From the NCBI RefSeq assembly GCF_050587365.1, contig NZ_JBOBFV010000003.1, positions 430,619 to 494,618 of the forward strand: DNA of 64,000 bases. Direction: 5' to 3'. The stretch's first letter is position 1; every line of letters starts with the position of its first letter. Position numbers and translations under genes: made by a program. Positions 10,358-18,021 of the stretch are shown in pieces. This stretch comes from Plantibacter auratus. Lineage in GTDB: Bacteria > Actinomycetota > Actinomycetes > Actinomycetales > Microbacteriaceae. Under the pieces are notes generated by a model. That model did no database searches, was not told the DNA's origin, and saw only the letters and a list, made by a program, of their open reading frames with translations.

Positions 10358-10430
10358 CCCCGGCCGCATCAGGCGCTGCAACCGGGCGTCATCCGAACCG
10401 GGAATAGGGCACCCACTCAGCCCGTTGACC

Positions 10431-10436
10431 TAGAAT
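10431..10436 (+). promoter_or_regulatory. -10 box of the riboflavin operon
   Basis: TAGAAT lies about 11 bp before the first base of the FMN riboswitch, so transcription would start close to the first conserved aptamer helix. A TTGACC abuts it upstream, too close to be its -35 element; no convincing -35 is seen. Confidence 0.45.
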
Positions 10437-10446
10437 CGACAACACG

Positions 10447-10608
10447 TAACGTGCTCCGGGGTCGGTGAGAGTCCGAACCGGCGGTGATAGTCCGCGACCC
10501 GTGTCTCGCGCAAGCGAGGCCCGGTTGACCTGGTGGAACTCCAGGACCGACGGTTATGAACGCGTCTGCTCGCAGGCGGCGTTCGAGTCCGGATGGAAGG
10601 AAGCACGG
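10447..10608 (+). ncRNA. FMN riboswitch (RFN element)
   Basis: The conserved RFN segments appear in order: GTGCTCCGGGGTCGGTGAGA, GTCCGAACCGGCGGTGATAG, a TCCGCGACCC segment, GTTGACCTGGTGGAACTCCA, GGACCGACGGTTATG, and the closing AGTCCGGATGGAAGGAAGCA. First and last segments pair to form the basal P1 helix. It binds FMN and lowers expression of the downstream riboflavin genes when FMN is plentiful. The 3' flank (10609-10689) has no clear intrinsic terminator, so control may act at translation or through Rho; this is inference. Confidence 0.95.
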
Positions 10609-10689
10609 GCGTCGGCCGATGGTCGACGCCGGCGAGCACCTGCCCGCGACCCCGGAACTCGTGTCAGTACCGACCGAGATGACGGACAG

Positions 10690-11766
10690 ATGAGCGCAGG
10701 AACCGAGGCACCGCAGGCGAGTGTCCGCGAGGAGCAGGCCATGCTGCGCGCGCTCGAACTCGCCGCCAACGGCCCGGCCCGCGGCGTCAACCCCCGCGTC
10801 GGCTGCGTCGTCCTCGACGCCGACGGCACCGTGCTCGCCGAGGGCTGGCACCGTGGAGCCGGCACCCCGCATGCGGAGGTCGACGCCCTGTCCCACCTCG
10901 CTCCCGGAGCGGCCCGCGGCGCGACGGCCGTCGTCACCCTGGAACCCTGCAACCACACGGGCCGGACCGGACCGTGTGCCGTCGCGCTCCTCGAGGCCGG
11001 TGTCGAGCGCGTCGTGTTCGCCGTGGACGACCCCGGCCACCACTCCGGAGGTGGAGCGGAACGACTCCGCGACGGCGGCGTCACCGTCGTCGGCGGCGTA
11101 CTCGCCGGACCGGCGGAGGACCTCCTCGGTGACTGGCTCACCACCGCCCGCCTCGGGCGTCCGCTCGTGACGGTGAAGTGGGCCTCGAGTCTCGACGGGC
11201 GGATCGCCGCGAGCGACGGCACGAGCCGCTGGATCACCGGCGATGCCGCGCGCGACGACGTCCACCGTCGACGGGCCGCCCACGATGCGATCCTCGTCGG
11301 CACGGGGACGGTCCTCGCCGACGATCCGAGCCTCACCGCTCGCGACGACCGCGGCGACCTCTTGCCCGAGCAGCCATTGCCCGTCGTCATGGGCGATCGC
11401 CAGATCCCCCTGGACGCCGCCGTCCACCGCCACCCCCGGCCGGTCGTCGTCCACCACGGGCATGATCCGGCTGCGCTGTTAGCCGAGCTCCGCGCCGCGG
11501 GCGTCCGGAGCGTCTTCATCGAGGGCGGCCCGACCATCGCCACAGCGTTCCTCCGCGCAGGACTCGCCGACACGGTCCTCACCTACCTCGCCCCCGTGCT
11601 CCTCGGCGGCCCTCGCCTCGCGATCGGCGACCTCGGTGTCGACACCATCGGCGATGTGATCCGCCTCACCACCGTCGGCGTCGAACGACTCGGCGACGAC
11701 CTCCTCGTCATCACGACACCCGACCGCAGCGTCTCCGCCTCGGCCGCCCACCACCTCACCGCCTGA
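10690..11766 (+). CDS. ribD: Riboflavin biosynthesis deaminase/reductase
   Basis: Bifunctional enzyme for the second and third steps of riboflavin synthesis: deamination and then NADPH-dependent reduction of the ribosylaminopyrimidine. Its 358 residues split into a zinc deaminase domain (1-150) with the motif HAE (His61, Glu63) and LEPCNHTGRTGPC (Cys87, Cys96), and a reductase domain (150-358) with VKWASSLDGRIA and FIEGGPTIA. The frame stays open into the riboswitch, so the start is set by family alignment; the ribosome-binding site before ATG 10690 is weak, and ATG 10741 is a possible alternative. First gene of ribD-ribE-ribBA-ribH. Confidence 0.94.
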   Translation: MSAGTEAPQASVREEQAMLRALELAANGPARGVNPRVGCVVLDADGTVLAEGWHRGAGTPHAEVDALSHLAPGAARGATAVVTLEPCNHTGRTGPCAVALLEAGVERVVFAVDDPGHHSGGGAERLRDGGVTVVGGVLAGPAEDLLGDWLTTARLGRPLVTVKWASSLDGRIAASDGTSRWITGDAARDDVHRRRAAHDAILVGTGTVLADDPSLTARDDRGDLLPEQPLPVVMGDRQIPLDAAVHRHPRPVVVHHGHDPAALLAELRAAGVRSVFIEGGPTIATAFLRAGLADTVLTYLAPVLLGGPRLAIGDLGVDTIGDVIRLTTVGVERLGDDLLVITTPDRSVSASAAHHLTA

Positions 11767-11787
11767 CCCCCAGAGAATGGACCACCC

Positions 11788-12483
11788 ATGTTCACGGGCA
11801 TCATCGAAGAACTCGGCACGATCGTCGCCATCGACCACGGCGAGGACTCGGCACGGTTCACCGTCCGCGGCCCGCTCGCCCTCGAGGGCACCAGGCACGG
11901 GGACTCCATCGCCGTGAGCGGTGTCTGCCTCACCGTCGTCGAGCAGACCGGCGAGACGTTCACGGCCGACGTCATGGCCCAGACCCTCGCGATGAGCTCG
12001 CTCGACGGCGTCACGGTCGGATCTCCGGTCAACCTCGAACGTGCGGCCCGCGTCGGCGACCGCCTCGGTGGCCACATCGTCCAAGGGCACGTCGACGGCA
12101 CCGGCACCGTCCTGGCCACGGTGCCCGGCGAGGCCTGGCGCGTCGTGCGCGTCTCGCTCCCCGCGGCACTCGCGCCGCTCGTCGTCGACAAGGGATCGAT
12201 CACCGTCGACGGCGTCTCGCTCACCGTCAGCGCCATCAGCGCACCGGACGCACCGGAAGCCTGGTTCGAGGTGTCCCTCATCCCCGAGACGCTGGCCGCG
12301 ACGACGCTCGGTGAGCGGGTCCCCGGCGATCGTGTGAACCTCGAGACCGACATCCTCGCCCGCCACGTCGAGCGAATGCTCGCATTCAGCCGTCTCGAGT
12401 CGGCACTCCCCAGCAGCATCGGCCAGGATCCGCAGTCCGCGGACCCGGTCGGCACCACCGCCACCGGAAGGGGCAACGCATGA
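11788..12483 (+). CDS. ribE: Riboflavin synthase, alpha chain type
   Basis: Dismutates two 6,7-dimethyl-8-ribityllumazine molecules into riboflavin and the pyrimidine precursor. The 231 residues contain the two tandem lumazine-binding barrels typical of the family: MFTGIIEELG at the N-terminus, SVSGVCLTV-like SIAVSGVCLTVV near residue 45, and the second copy SITVDGVSLTVSAI near residue 140. A GGHIVQGHVDG segment links them. The last 25 residues are polar and beyond the usual family end. The stop overlaps the ribBA start as ATGA, indicating translational coupling. Some annotators call this gene ribC. Confidence 0.95.
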   Translation: MFTGIIEELGTIVAIDHGEDSARFTVRGPLALEGTRHGDSIAVSGVCLTVVEQTGETFTADVMAQTLAMSSLDGVTVGSPVNLERAARVGDRLGGHIVQGHVDGTGTVLATVPGEAWRVVRVSLPAALAPLVVDKGSITVDGVSLTVSAISAPDAPEAWFEVSLIPETLAATTLGERVPGDRVNLETDILARHVERMLAFSRLESALPSSIGQDPQSADPVGTTATGRGNA

Positions 12484-13763
12484 GCATCGCCAGCATCCCG
12501 GAGGCCCTCGAGGCACTCCGCCAGGGCCGACCGGTCATCGTGGCCGACGACGAGGGCCGAGAGAACGAGGGCGACGTGATCCTCGCCGCGGAGTCCGCCA
12601 CCCAGGAGTGGATCGCGTGGACGGTCCGACACTCCTCCGGATTCATCTGCGCACCGATGACGAACGAGATCGCCGACCGCCTGGCCCTCCCGCCGATGGT
12701 CGCGCTCAACGAGGACCCCAGAGGCACCGCGTACACCGTCACGGTCGACGCGGCCGACCGGCTCAGCACCGGCATCAGCGCAGCCGACCGCGCCCACACC
12801 CTGCGCGTGCTCGCCGACCCGGCAGCCGTGCCCGCCAGTCTCTCGCGCCCCGGACACATCGTCCCGTTGCGCGCCGTCGACGGCGGGGTGCGTGAGCGCG
12901 ACGGCCACACGGAGGCGGCCGTCGACCTCATGAAGCTCGCGGGGCTGGTCCCCGTCGGGGCGATCTCCGAGATCGTCGCCGACGACGGCGAGATGATGCG
13001 CCTGCCCGGCCTCATCGCGCTCGGGGAGCGGGAGGGCGTGCTCGTCACGACGATCGCCGCACTCATCGCCTTCCTCGAGGAGAACCCCGATGCGGCTGCG
13101 GTCTGCGCCGAGGAACGCGCCGCCCAGGCGGCCATCCCCGAATCGTCGAACGTGTCGTTCGAGGTGGAGACGACCGTCCCGACGACGCACGGCTCGTTCC
13201 GGTTGCGCGCCTACCGCGACCGCAGGACCGGTGCCGACCACGTCGCCATCATCGCCGGCGACCCGCAGGCCAACGGTGCGCTCGTGCGCGTCCACTCCGA
13301 GTGCCTGACCGGCGAGGCGTTCGGCTCGCTCAAGTGCGAGTGCGGTCCGCAGCTCGACAGTGCTCTGGACACCATCCAGCGCCACGGCGGTGTCGTCGTC
13401 TACCTGCGCGGGCACGAAGGGCGCGGCATCGGCCTCGTCAACAAGCTGCGCGCCTACCGGTTGCAGGAGGACGGTCTCGACACCCTCGACGCCAACCTCG
13501 CGCTCGGGTTGCCGGCCGACGCCCGCGACTACACGGCGGCGAGCGCGATCCTGACGGACCTCGGCATCACCTCCGTGCGCCTGCTCTCGAACAACCCGGA
13601 GAAGGAGCGACAGCTCACGAACCACGGCATCGCCGTGAGCGAGCGCGTCCCGCTGGTGGTCGGCGTCGGCCTGTTCAACGAGGGCTACCTCGAGACGAAG
13701 CGCGACCGCATGGGCCACAGCATCGGGTTCGAGCTCGCACCGGAACCGCACCCCCACCAGTAG
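12480..13763 (+). CDS. ribBA: 3,4-dihydroxy-2-butanone 4-phosphate synthase / GTP cyclohydrolase II
   Basis: Bifunctional entry enzyme of the pathway: the N-terminal half (about 1-205) makes the four-carbon unit from ribulose 5-phosphate, and the C-terminal half (about 215-420) opens GTP. The first half shows VIVADDEGRENEGDVILAAE with the acidic metal-binding loop and HTEAAVDLMKLAG. The second shows the zinc triad HSECLTGEAFGSLKCECGPQ and the catalytic GHEGRGIGL. All key residues are present in both halves, so both are expected to be active; some actinobacterial homologues have lost one. Coupled to ribE by a 4-bp overlap. Confidence 0.96.
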   Translation: MSIASIPEALEALRQGRPVIVADDEGRENEGDVILAAESATQEWIAWTVRHSSGFICAPMTNEIADRLALPPMVALNEDPRGTAYTVTVDAADRLSTGISAADRAHTLRVLADPAAVPASLSRPGHIVPLRAVDGGVRERDGHTEAAVDLMKLAGLVPVGAISEIVADDGEMMRLPGLIALGEREGVLVTTIAALIAFLEENPDAAAVCAEERAAQAAIPESSNVSFEVETTVPTTHGSFRLRAYRDRRTGADHVAIIAGDPQANGALVRVHSECLTGEAFGSLKCECGPQLDSALDTIQRHGGVVVYLRGHEGRGIGLVNKLRAYRLQEDGLDTLDANLALGLPADARDYTAASAILTDLGITSVRLLSNNPEKERQLTNHGIAVSERVPLVVGVGLFNEGYLETKRDRMGHSIGFELAPEPHPHQ

Positions 13764-13774
13764 TCCACCGCCGC

Positions 13775-13828
13775 CCTCGATTCCCTCGAGGAGCGAGAAC
13801 ACCACCAACCCCTCGACGCGCTCGAGGG
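13775..13828 (+). repeat. Two small hairpins between ribBA and ribH
   Basis: CCTCGA/TCGAGG (13775-13791) and CCCTCGA/TCGAGGG (13810-13828) form two consecutive stem-loops with related stems in the 83-bp gap. They could tune ribH expression or stabilise the 3' end of the upstream message; neither is followed by a U tract. Confidence 0.45.
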
Positions 13829-13846
13829 AAGAAGACAGGAGACCGC

Positions 13847-14317
13847 ATGAGCGGCGAAGGATCCCCCACCATCAGCGTCGACGGCACCGGCCTCGACATC
13901 GTCGTCATCGCCGGCACCTGGCACGAGACCATCACCGACGGTCTCATCGCCGGAGCCGTCAAGGCCCTCGATGCGAGCGGCGCCAACCACCGCCTCGTGC
14001 GGGTCCCCGGGAGCTTCGAACTCCCGGTCGTCGCCAAGGCCGCCCTCGAGGCCGGGGCCGACGCGGTCGTCGCACTCGGGGTCATCATCCGTGGCGGCAC
14101 GCCGCACTTCGAGTACGTCTCCGACGCTGCGACGAGTGGCCTCACGCAGGTCAGCATCCAGACGGGCAAGCCCGTCGGCTTCGGCGTCCTCACCCTCGAC
14201 GACGAGAAGCAGGGGCTCGACCGCGCAGGGCTGCCCGGGTCGAAGGAGGACAAGGGAGCGGAGGCCGCTGATGCCGCCGTCGCGACCGCGATCGTCCTCC
14301 GCGAGCTGCGCGGCTGA
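13847..14317 (+). CDS. ribH: 6,7-dimethyl-8-ribityllumazine synthase
   Basis: Condenses the pyrimidine and dihydroxybutanone phosphate to lumazine, the substrate of RibE; normally assembles into a pentamer or a 60-mer shell. The 156 residues show VPGSFELPVVAKAAL, the substrate loop VALGVIIRGGTPHFEYVSD with the catalytic His, and VGFGVLTLDDEKQGLDR. An AGGAG site lies 6 nt before the ATG. Last gene of the operon; the long palindrome 20 bp downstream may end transcription. Confidence 0.96.
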   Translation: MSGEGSPTISVDGTGLDIVVIAGTWHETITDGLIAGAVKALDASGANHRLVRVPGSFELPVVAKAALEAGADAVVALGVIIRGGTPHFEYVSDAATSGLTQVSIQTGKPVGFGVLTLDDEKQGLDRAGLPGSKEDKGAEAADAAVATAIVLRELRG

Positions 14318-14338
14318 CCCGAGCAGAGGCGCATCACG

Positions 14339-14392
14339 CGGCATTCCGGTATCGGTATACGCCCGTCCGGGCAACCGAATACCGGAATGCCG
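14339..14392. repeat. 14-bp perfect inverted repeat after ribH
   Basis: CGGCATTCCGGTAT (14339-14352) is repeated inverted at 14379-14392 with 26 bp between, and an inner CGGT/ACCG pair extends the stem after a one-base bulge. It may be the rib operon terminator or an operator for the transporter gene that begins at 14521. Confidence 0.6.
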
Positions 14393-14520
14393 TACTTCGG
14401 CGTACAGTGTCATGGTCCTGCCACAAGCGGGCGAACCTCTGATCCTGCCGTCGTCGGCGGGCGTGCGCGACCGGTGCTGATGCTTCGACGGCGTCCATTC
14501 CCGAACCGAAACGCGCACGC

Positions 14521-15867
14521 ATGTCTCTCGAAGCAACCCCAGTCACCAAGGCCCCGGTCAATCCGCGCTCCCGAGTCGTCCTCGCCAGCCTCATCGGCAC
14601 GACGATCGAGTTCTACGACTTCTACGTCTACGCGACGGCCGCCGTCCTCGTCTTCCCGCACCTCTTCTTCCCGAGTGAGGACCCGACCGCGGGTCTCCTC
14701 GCCTCCTTCGCCGTGTTCGGCGCCGCGATGGTCGCCCGCCCCGTCGGTGCCGTCATCTTCGGGCACCTCGGCGACAAACGCGGTCGGAAGGCGACCCTCG
14801 TCGGCGCCCTCCTCACCATGGGGATCGCGACCTTCCTCATCGGCCTGCTGCCGACCTACCAGCTCGTCGGCTGGGTCGCCCCGCTGCTCCTCGTGATCCT
14901 CCGCATCGGTCAGGGCTTCGCGCTCGGCGGCGAATGGTCGGGCGCCGCCCTCGTCGCGACGGAGAACGCGCCGACCGGCAAGCGTGCCCTGTTCGGCACG
15001 TTCCCGCAGCTCGGTGCGCCGATCGGCTTCATCATCGCCAACGGACTGTTCCTGATCATCGCGGCGATCCTGCCGAGCGACGACCCGTCCATGCCGTCCG
15101 AGGCGTTCCTCGAGTGGGGCTGGCGCATCCCGTTCCTCTTCTCCGTCGTCATGGTCATCGTCGGCCTCTGGGTCCGTCTCCGTCTCGTCGAGAGCAACGC
15201 GTTCACGAACGCGAAGGAGCAGGGCAAGGTGCAGCGGTCGCCGCTCGCGAGCGTCGTCAAGCTGCACTGGCGCAAGCTGCTCCTCGGCACCTTCTTCATG
15301 CTCGCCACCTACGTGCTCTTCTACCTGATGACGACGTTCTCCCTGAGCTACGGCCGTGCGCCACTCGACGCCCCGGTCGCCGGGCTCGGCTACAGCTACA
15401 CGACCTTCGTGCTCATGCTCATCGCCGGCGTGGTCTTCTTCGGGATCTTCACGCTCGTGTCCGGTCCCTTCGCCGACAAGTACGGACGCCGCAAGACGCT
15501 CATCGTCGTGACGAGCGCGATCCTCGTGTTCGGTCTCGTCTGGGTCCCGTTGCTCGGCGCCGGGTTCACCGGGGTCATGATCTGGCTCATCATCGGATTC
15601 AGCCTCATGGGGTTCACCTTCGGACCGATGGGCGCCCTGCTGCCCGAGCTGTTCCCGACGAACGTGCGGTACACCGGGTCGGGGATCTCCTACAACGTGT
15701 CGTCGATCCTCGGTGCCGCGGTCGCACCGTTCATCGCCGTCGCGCTGTGGAGCGCCGGCGGCGGCAGCCCGTTCTGGGTCGGCGTCTACCTCTCGGCGAT
15801 GGCCCTGATCACGCTCGTCGCCCTCATCGTCTCCAAGGAGACCAAGGACGTCGACATCGACGCCTGA
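14521..15867 (+). CDS. MHS-family MFS transporter (metabolite:H+ symporter)
   Basis: A 448-residue 12-helix permease. The N-terminal IGTTIEFYDFYVYATAA and the loop-2/3 motif GHLGDKRGRKATL, together with FALGGEWSGAALVATENAP, are the fingerprints of the metabolite:H+ symporter subfamily (relatives carry alpha-ketoglutarate, shikimate, proline/betaine or citrate). The second-half loop ADKYGRRKTLIV repeats the MFS motif. The substrate cannot be read from sequence. No Shine-Dalgarno sequence is evident before the ATG; the 203-bp upstream gap holds the long palindrome and a TACAGT candidate -10 near 14403. Confidence 0.88.
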   Translation: MSLEATPVTKAPVNPRSRVVLASLIGTTIEFYDFYVYATAAVLVFPHLFFPSEDPTAGLLASFAVFGAAMVARPVGAVIFGHLGDKRGRKATLVGALLTMGIATFLIGLLPTYQLVGWVAPLLLVILRIGQGFALGGEWSGAALVATENAPTGKRALFGTFPQLGAPIGFIIANGLFLIIAAILPSDDPSMPSEAFLEWGWRIPFLFSVVMVIVGLWVRLRLVESNAFTNAKEQGKVQRSPLASVVKLHWRKLLLGTFFMLATYVLFYLMTTFSLSYGRAPLDAPVAGLGYSYTTFVLMLIAGVVFFGIFTLVSGPFADKYGRRKTLIVVTSAILVFGLVWVPLLGAGFTGVMIWLIIGFSLMGFTFGPMGALLPELFPTNVRYTGSGISYNVSSILGAAVAPFIAVALWSAGGGSPFWVGVYLSAMALITLVALIVSKETKDVDIDA

Positions 15868-15877
15868 TCGAGGCGCC

Positions 15878-15926
15878 CACCGAGGGCCGGTGCGTGGAGG
15901 ACGTCTCCGCGCACCGGCCCTCGGTG
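15878..15926 (+). terminator. Strong hairpin after the MHS transporter
   Basis: A 17-bp perfect stem (15878-15894 with 15910-15926) closes on a 15-nt loop, and flanking GCGCCCA/TGGGCGC extends it across a small bulge. It begins 10 bp after the transporter stop. Confidence 0.75.
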
Positions 15927-15976
15927 CGTGGGCGCTCGGTGCGTCGGCTTCGGGCTCGGCGCGTGCGACCGTCGCC

Positions 15977-15982
15977 TAGAGT
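15977..15982 (+). promoter_or_regulatory. Candidate -10 box of the ABC exporter gene
   Basis: TAGAGT lies downstream of the terminator and 67 bp before the ATG. The -35 region is not recognisable. Confidence 0.35.
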
Positions 15983-16049
15983 TGAACCACGGTGCGCCGT
16001 CGCCATGGACGTCTCGGAGCCGCGCACCGCACCTCGGAGGAAGAGCACC

Positions 16050-17978
16050 ATGAGCACCCCAGCGCGCCCGGCACGCAGCCGCAACCCGTTCAGCCGACCG
16101 AAGGACGACGGTCCCCGCGCGAGCCTCAAGCAGCTCATGCCGTACATCTTCGAGCACCGCTCGATCCTCATCGTCGTCATCATCCTGAGCGTCATCGGAG
16201 CGGCCGCGTCACTCGCCCAGCCGCTCATCGTCAGCCAGGTGATCGGGGTCGTCGAGGCGGGCCGGTCGCTCGGCAACCTGGCGTGGCTCCTCGTCGGGCT
16301 CGTCGTGGTCTCCGGCGTCATCAGCGGGTACCAGCACTACCTCCTCCAGCGCGCCGGCACCGGGGTCGTGTACTCCTCCCGGCGCCAGCTGATCGCGCGC
16401 ATCTTCCGGCTGCCGATCAGCCAGTTCGACACGCGCCGGACGGGCGACCTCGTCTCGCGGGTCGGCAGCGACACGACCATGCTCTACGCCGTCCTGACGC
16501 AGGGCTTCGTGGACGCCGTCGGCGGTGCCATCACCTTCCTCGGCGCACTCATCGCGATGGCCATCATCGACCCCGTCTTGCTGGGTCTCACCCTCCTCGT
16601 CGTCATCGTCTCGGTCGTCGTGGTCGTCGCCCTGAGCGGACGCATCCGCGTCGCCAGCCGCGAGCAGCAGACCAAAGTGGGTGAGCTCGCCGCCGCGGTC
16701 GAGCGCGCCATCAGCTCCATCCGCACCATCCGGGCGTCCAACGCGACCGACCGCGAGATCGACGCGGTGGACGGCGTGGCCAAGGAGGTCTACGGCGTCG
16801 GCGTGCGGATCGCGAAGATCTCCTCGCTGGTCGTCCCGGTCGCCGGCATCGCCATGCAGACCTCGTTCCTGGTCGTCCTGGGCGTCGGTGGGTTCCGCGT
16901 CGCGTCCGGGGCCATCACCATCGCGAGTCTCGTCGCGTTCATCCTCTTCCTGTTCATGATGATCATGCCGCTCGGCCAGGCCTTCGGCGCGATCACGAGC
17001 GTCAACCAGGCGCTCGGAGCGCTCGGTCGGATCCAGGAGATCCTCGACCTGCCCGACGAGGGCGACGACGACGCGGCCATCGCCGCGCGGGTCGGACGTC
17101 CCGGGACCGCCTCAGCGTCCGCTCCGGCGATCGAGTTCGACGGGGTCGAGTTCGCCTACCCGGACGCGGCGGTCATCGAGCGCGAACGGGCCGCAGCGGA
17201 AGCGCTTGCCACCGAGGCGCTGAGCGAGGGCACCAGCGCGCCGGAGGTCGTCGCCGCCGATGCCGCCCGACTCACCGAGGCGCAGTCCGCGCTCGGTCGT
17301 CAGGTGCTCCGTGGGGTGTCCTTCGCCGCGATGCAGGGCAGACGCACGGCGCTCGTCGGACCGTCCGGCGCCGGCAAGAGCACCATCCTCGGGCTCATCG
17401 AACGGTTCTACGACCCGACGGCCGGAGCCATCCGCCTGGGCGGCGTGGACATCCGCACGATGCCCCGCGCCGACCTCCGGGACCAGATCGGATACGTGGA
17501 GCAGGACGCCCCGGTCCTCGCCGGCACGCTGCGCGACAACCTGCTGCTGTCGTCACCTGATGCGAGCGACGCCGACTGCGAGCGCGTGCTGCACGCGGTC
17601 AACCTCGGCGGGGTCCTCGACCGCAACCCGCTCGGTCTCGCCGCTCCGGTCGGCGAGGACGGCATCATGTTGTCGGGTGGCGAGCGGCAACGCCTCGCGA
17701 TCGCGCGCGCCATCCTCGCGGCTCCCCCGATCCTGTTGTTGGACGAGTCGACCTCGAGCCTCGACGGCGTCAACGAGCAGATGATGCGCGAGGCCATCGA
17801 CGCGGTCGCGACGGGACGCACGCTCATCGTCATCGCGCACCGGCTCTCGACCGTCGTCGACAGCGATCAGATCGTCGTCCTCGAGGAGGGTCGGGTGGTC
17901 GGCGTCGGCACCCACAGCGACCTCGTGACCGAGGTCCCGCTCTACCGCGAACTCGCGAAGCACCAGCTCCTCGTGTGA
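16050..17978 (+). CDS. ABC exporter (fused membrane domain and ATPase) with an extra helical insert
   Basis: A 642-residue half-transporter of the multidrug/lipid exporter type that would work as a dimer. Six transmembrane helices occupy about residues 38-310, and the nucleotide-binding domain 358-640 shows the A-loop FAYP (368-371), Walker A GPSGAGKST (438-446), signature LSGGERQRLAIARAI, Walker B ILLLDEST and the H-loop IAHRLS. Unusually, about 44 mostly helical, Glu/Ala-rich residues (374-417) sit between the A-loop and the next strand VLRGVSF, where most relatives have only a few. A GGAGGAAG site precedes the ATG. Substrate unknown. Confidence 0.88.
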   Translation: MSTPARPARSRNPFSRPKDDGPRASLKQLMPYIFEHRSILIVVIILSVIGAAASLAQPLIVSQVIGVVEAGRSLGNLAWLLVGLVVVSGVISGYQHYLLQRAGTGVVYSSRRQLIARIFRLPISQFDTRRTGDLVSRVGSDTTMLYAVLTQGFVDAVGGAITFLGALIAMAIIDPVLLGLTLLVVIVSVVVVVALSGRIRVASREQQTKVGELAAAVERAISSIRTIRASNATDREIDAVDGVAKEVYGVGVRIAKISSLVVPVAGIAMQTSFLVVLGVGGFRVASGAITIASLVAFILFLFMMIMPLGQAFGAITSVNQALGALGRIQEILDLPDEGDDDAAIAARVGRPGTASASAPAIEFDGVEFAYPDAAVIERERAAAEALATEALSEGTSAPEVVAADAARLTEAQSALGRQVLRGVSFAAMQGRRTALVGPSGAGKSTILGLIERFYDPTAGAIRLGGVDIRTMPRADLRDQIGYVEQDAPVLAGTLRDNLLLSSPDASDADCERVLHAVNLGGVLDRNPLGLAAPVGEDGIMLSGGERQRLAIARAILAAPPILLLDESTSSLDGVNEQMMREAIDAVATGRTLIVIAHRLSTVVDSDQIVVLEEGRVVGVGTHSDLVTEVPLYRELAKHQLLV

Positions 17979-17983
17979 CGCTC

Positions 17984-18011
17984 CGCTCGCCCGACCGTGG
18001 TCGGGCGAGCG
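17984..18011. terminator. Bidirectional terminator between the ABC exporter and pckG
   Basis: CGCTCGCCCGACC (17984-17996) pairs perfectly with GGTCGGGCGAGCG (17999-18011). It lies 5 bp after the exporter stop and 10 bp from the pckG stop, so it can serve both convergent genes. Confidence 0.8.
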
Positions 18012-18021
18012 AGCGGACGCA

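Noticed and set aside
10580..10600. GTTCGAGTCC resembling a tRNA T-arm
   Set aside because: It belongs to the conserved 3' part of the FMN riboswitch; no acceptor or anticodon stem fits around it.
10465..10689. In-frame upstream extension of ribD
   Set aside because: This stretch is the FMN riboswitch; an aptamer would not be translated as an N-terminus.
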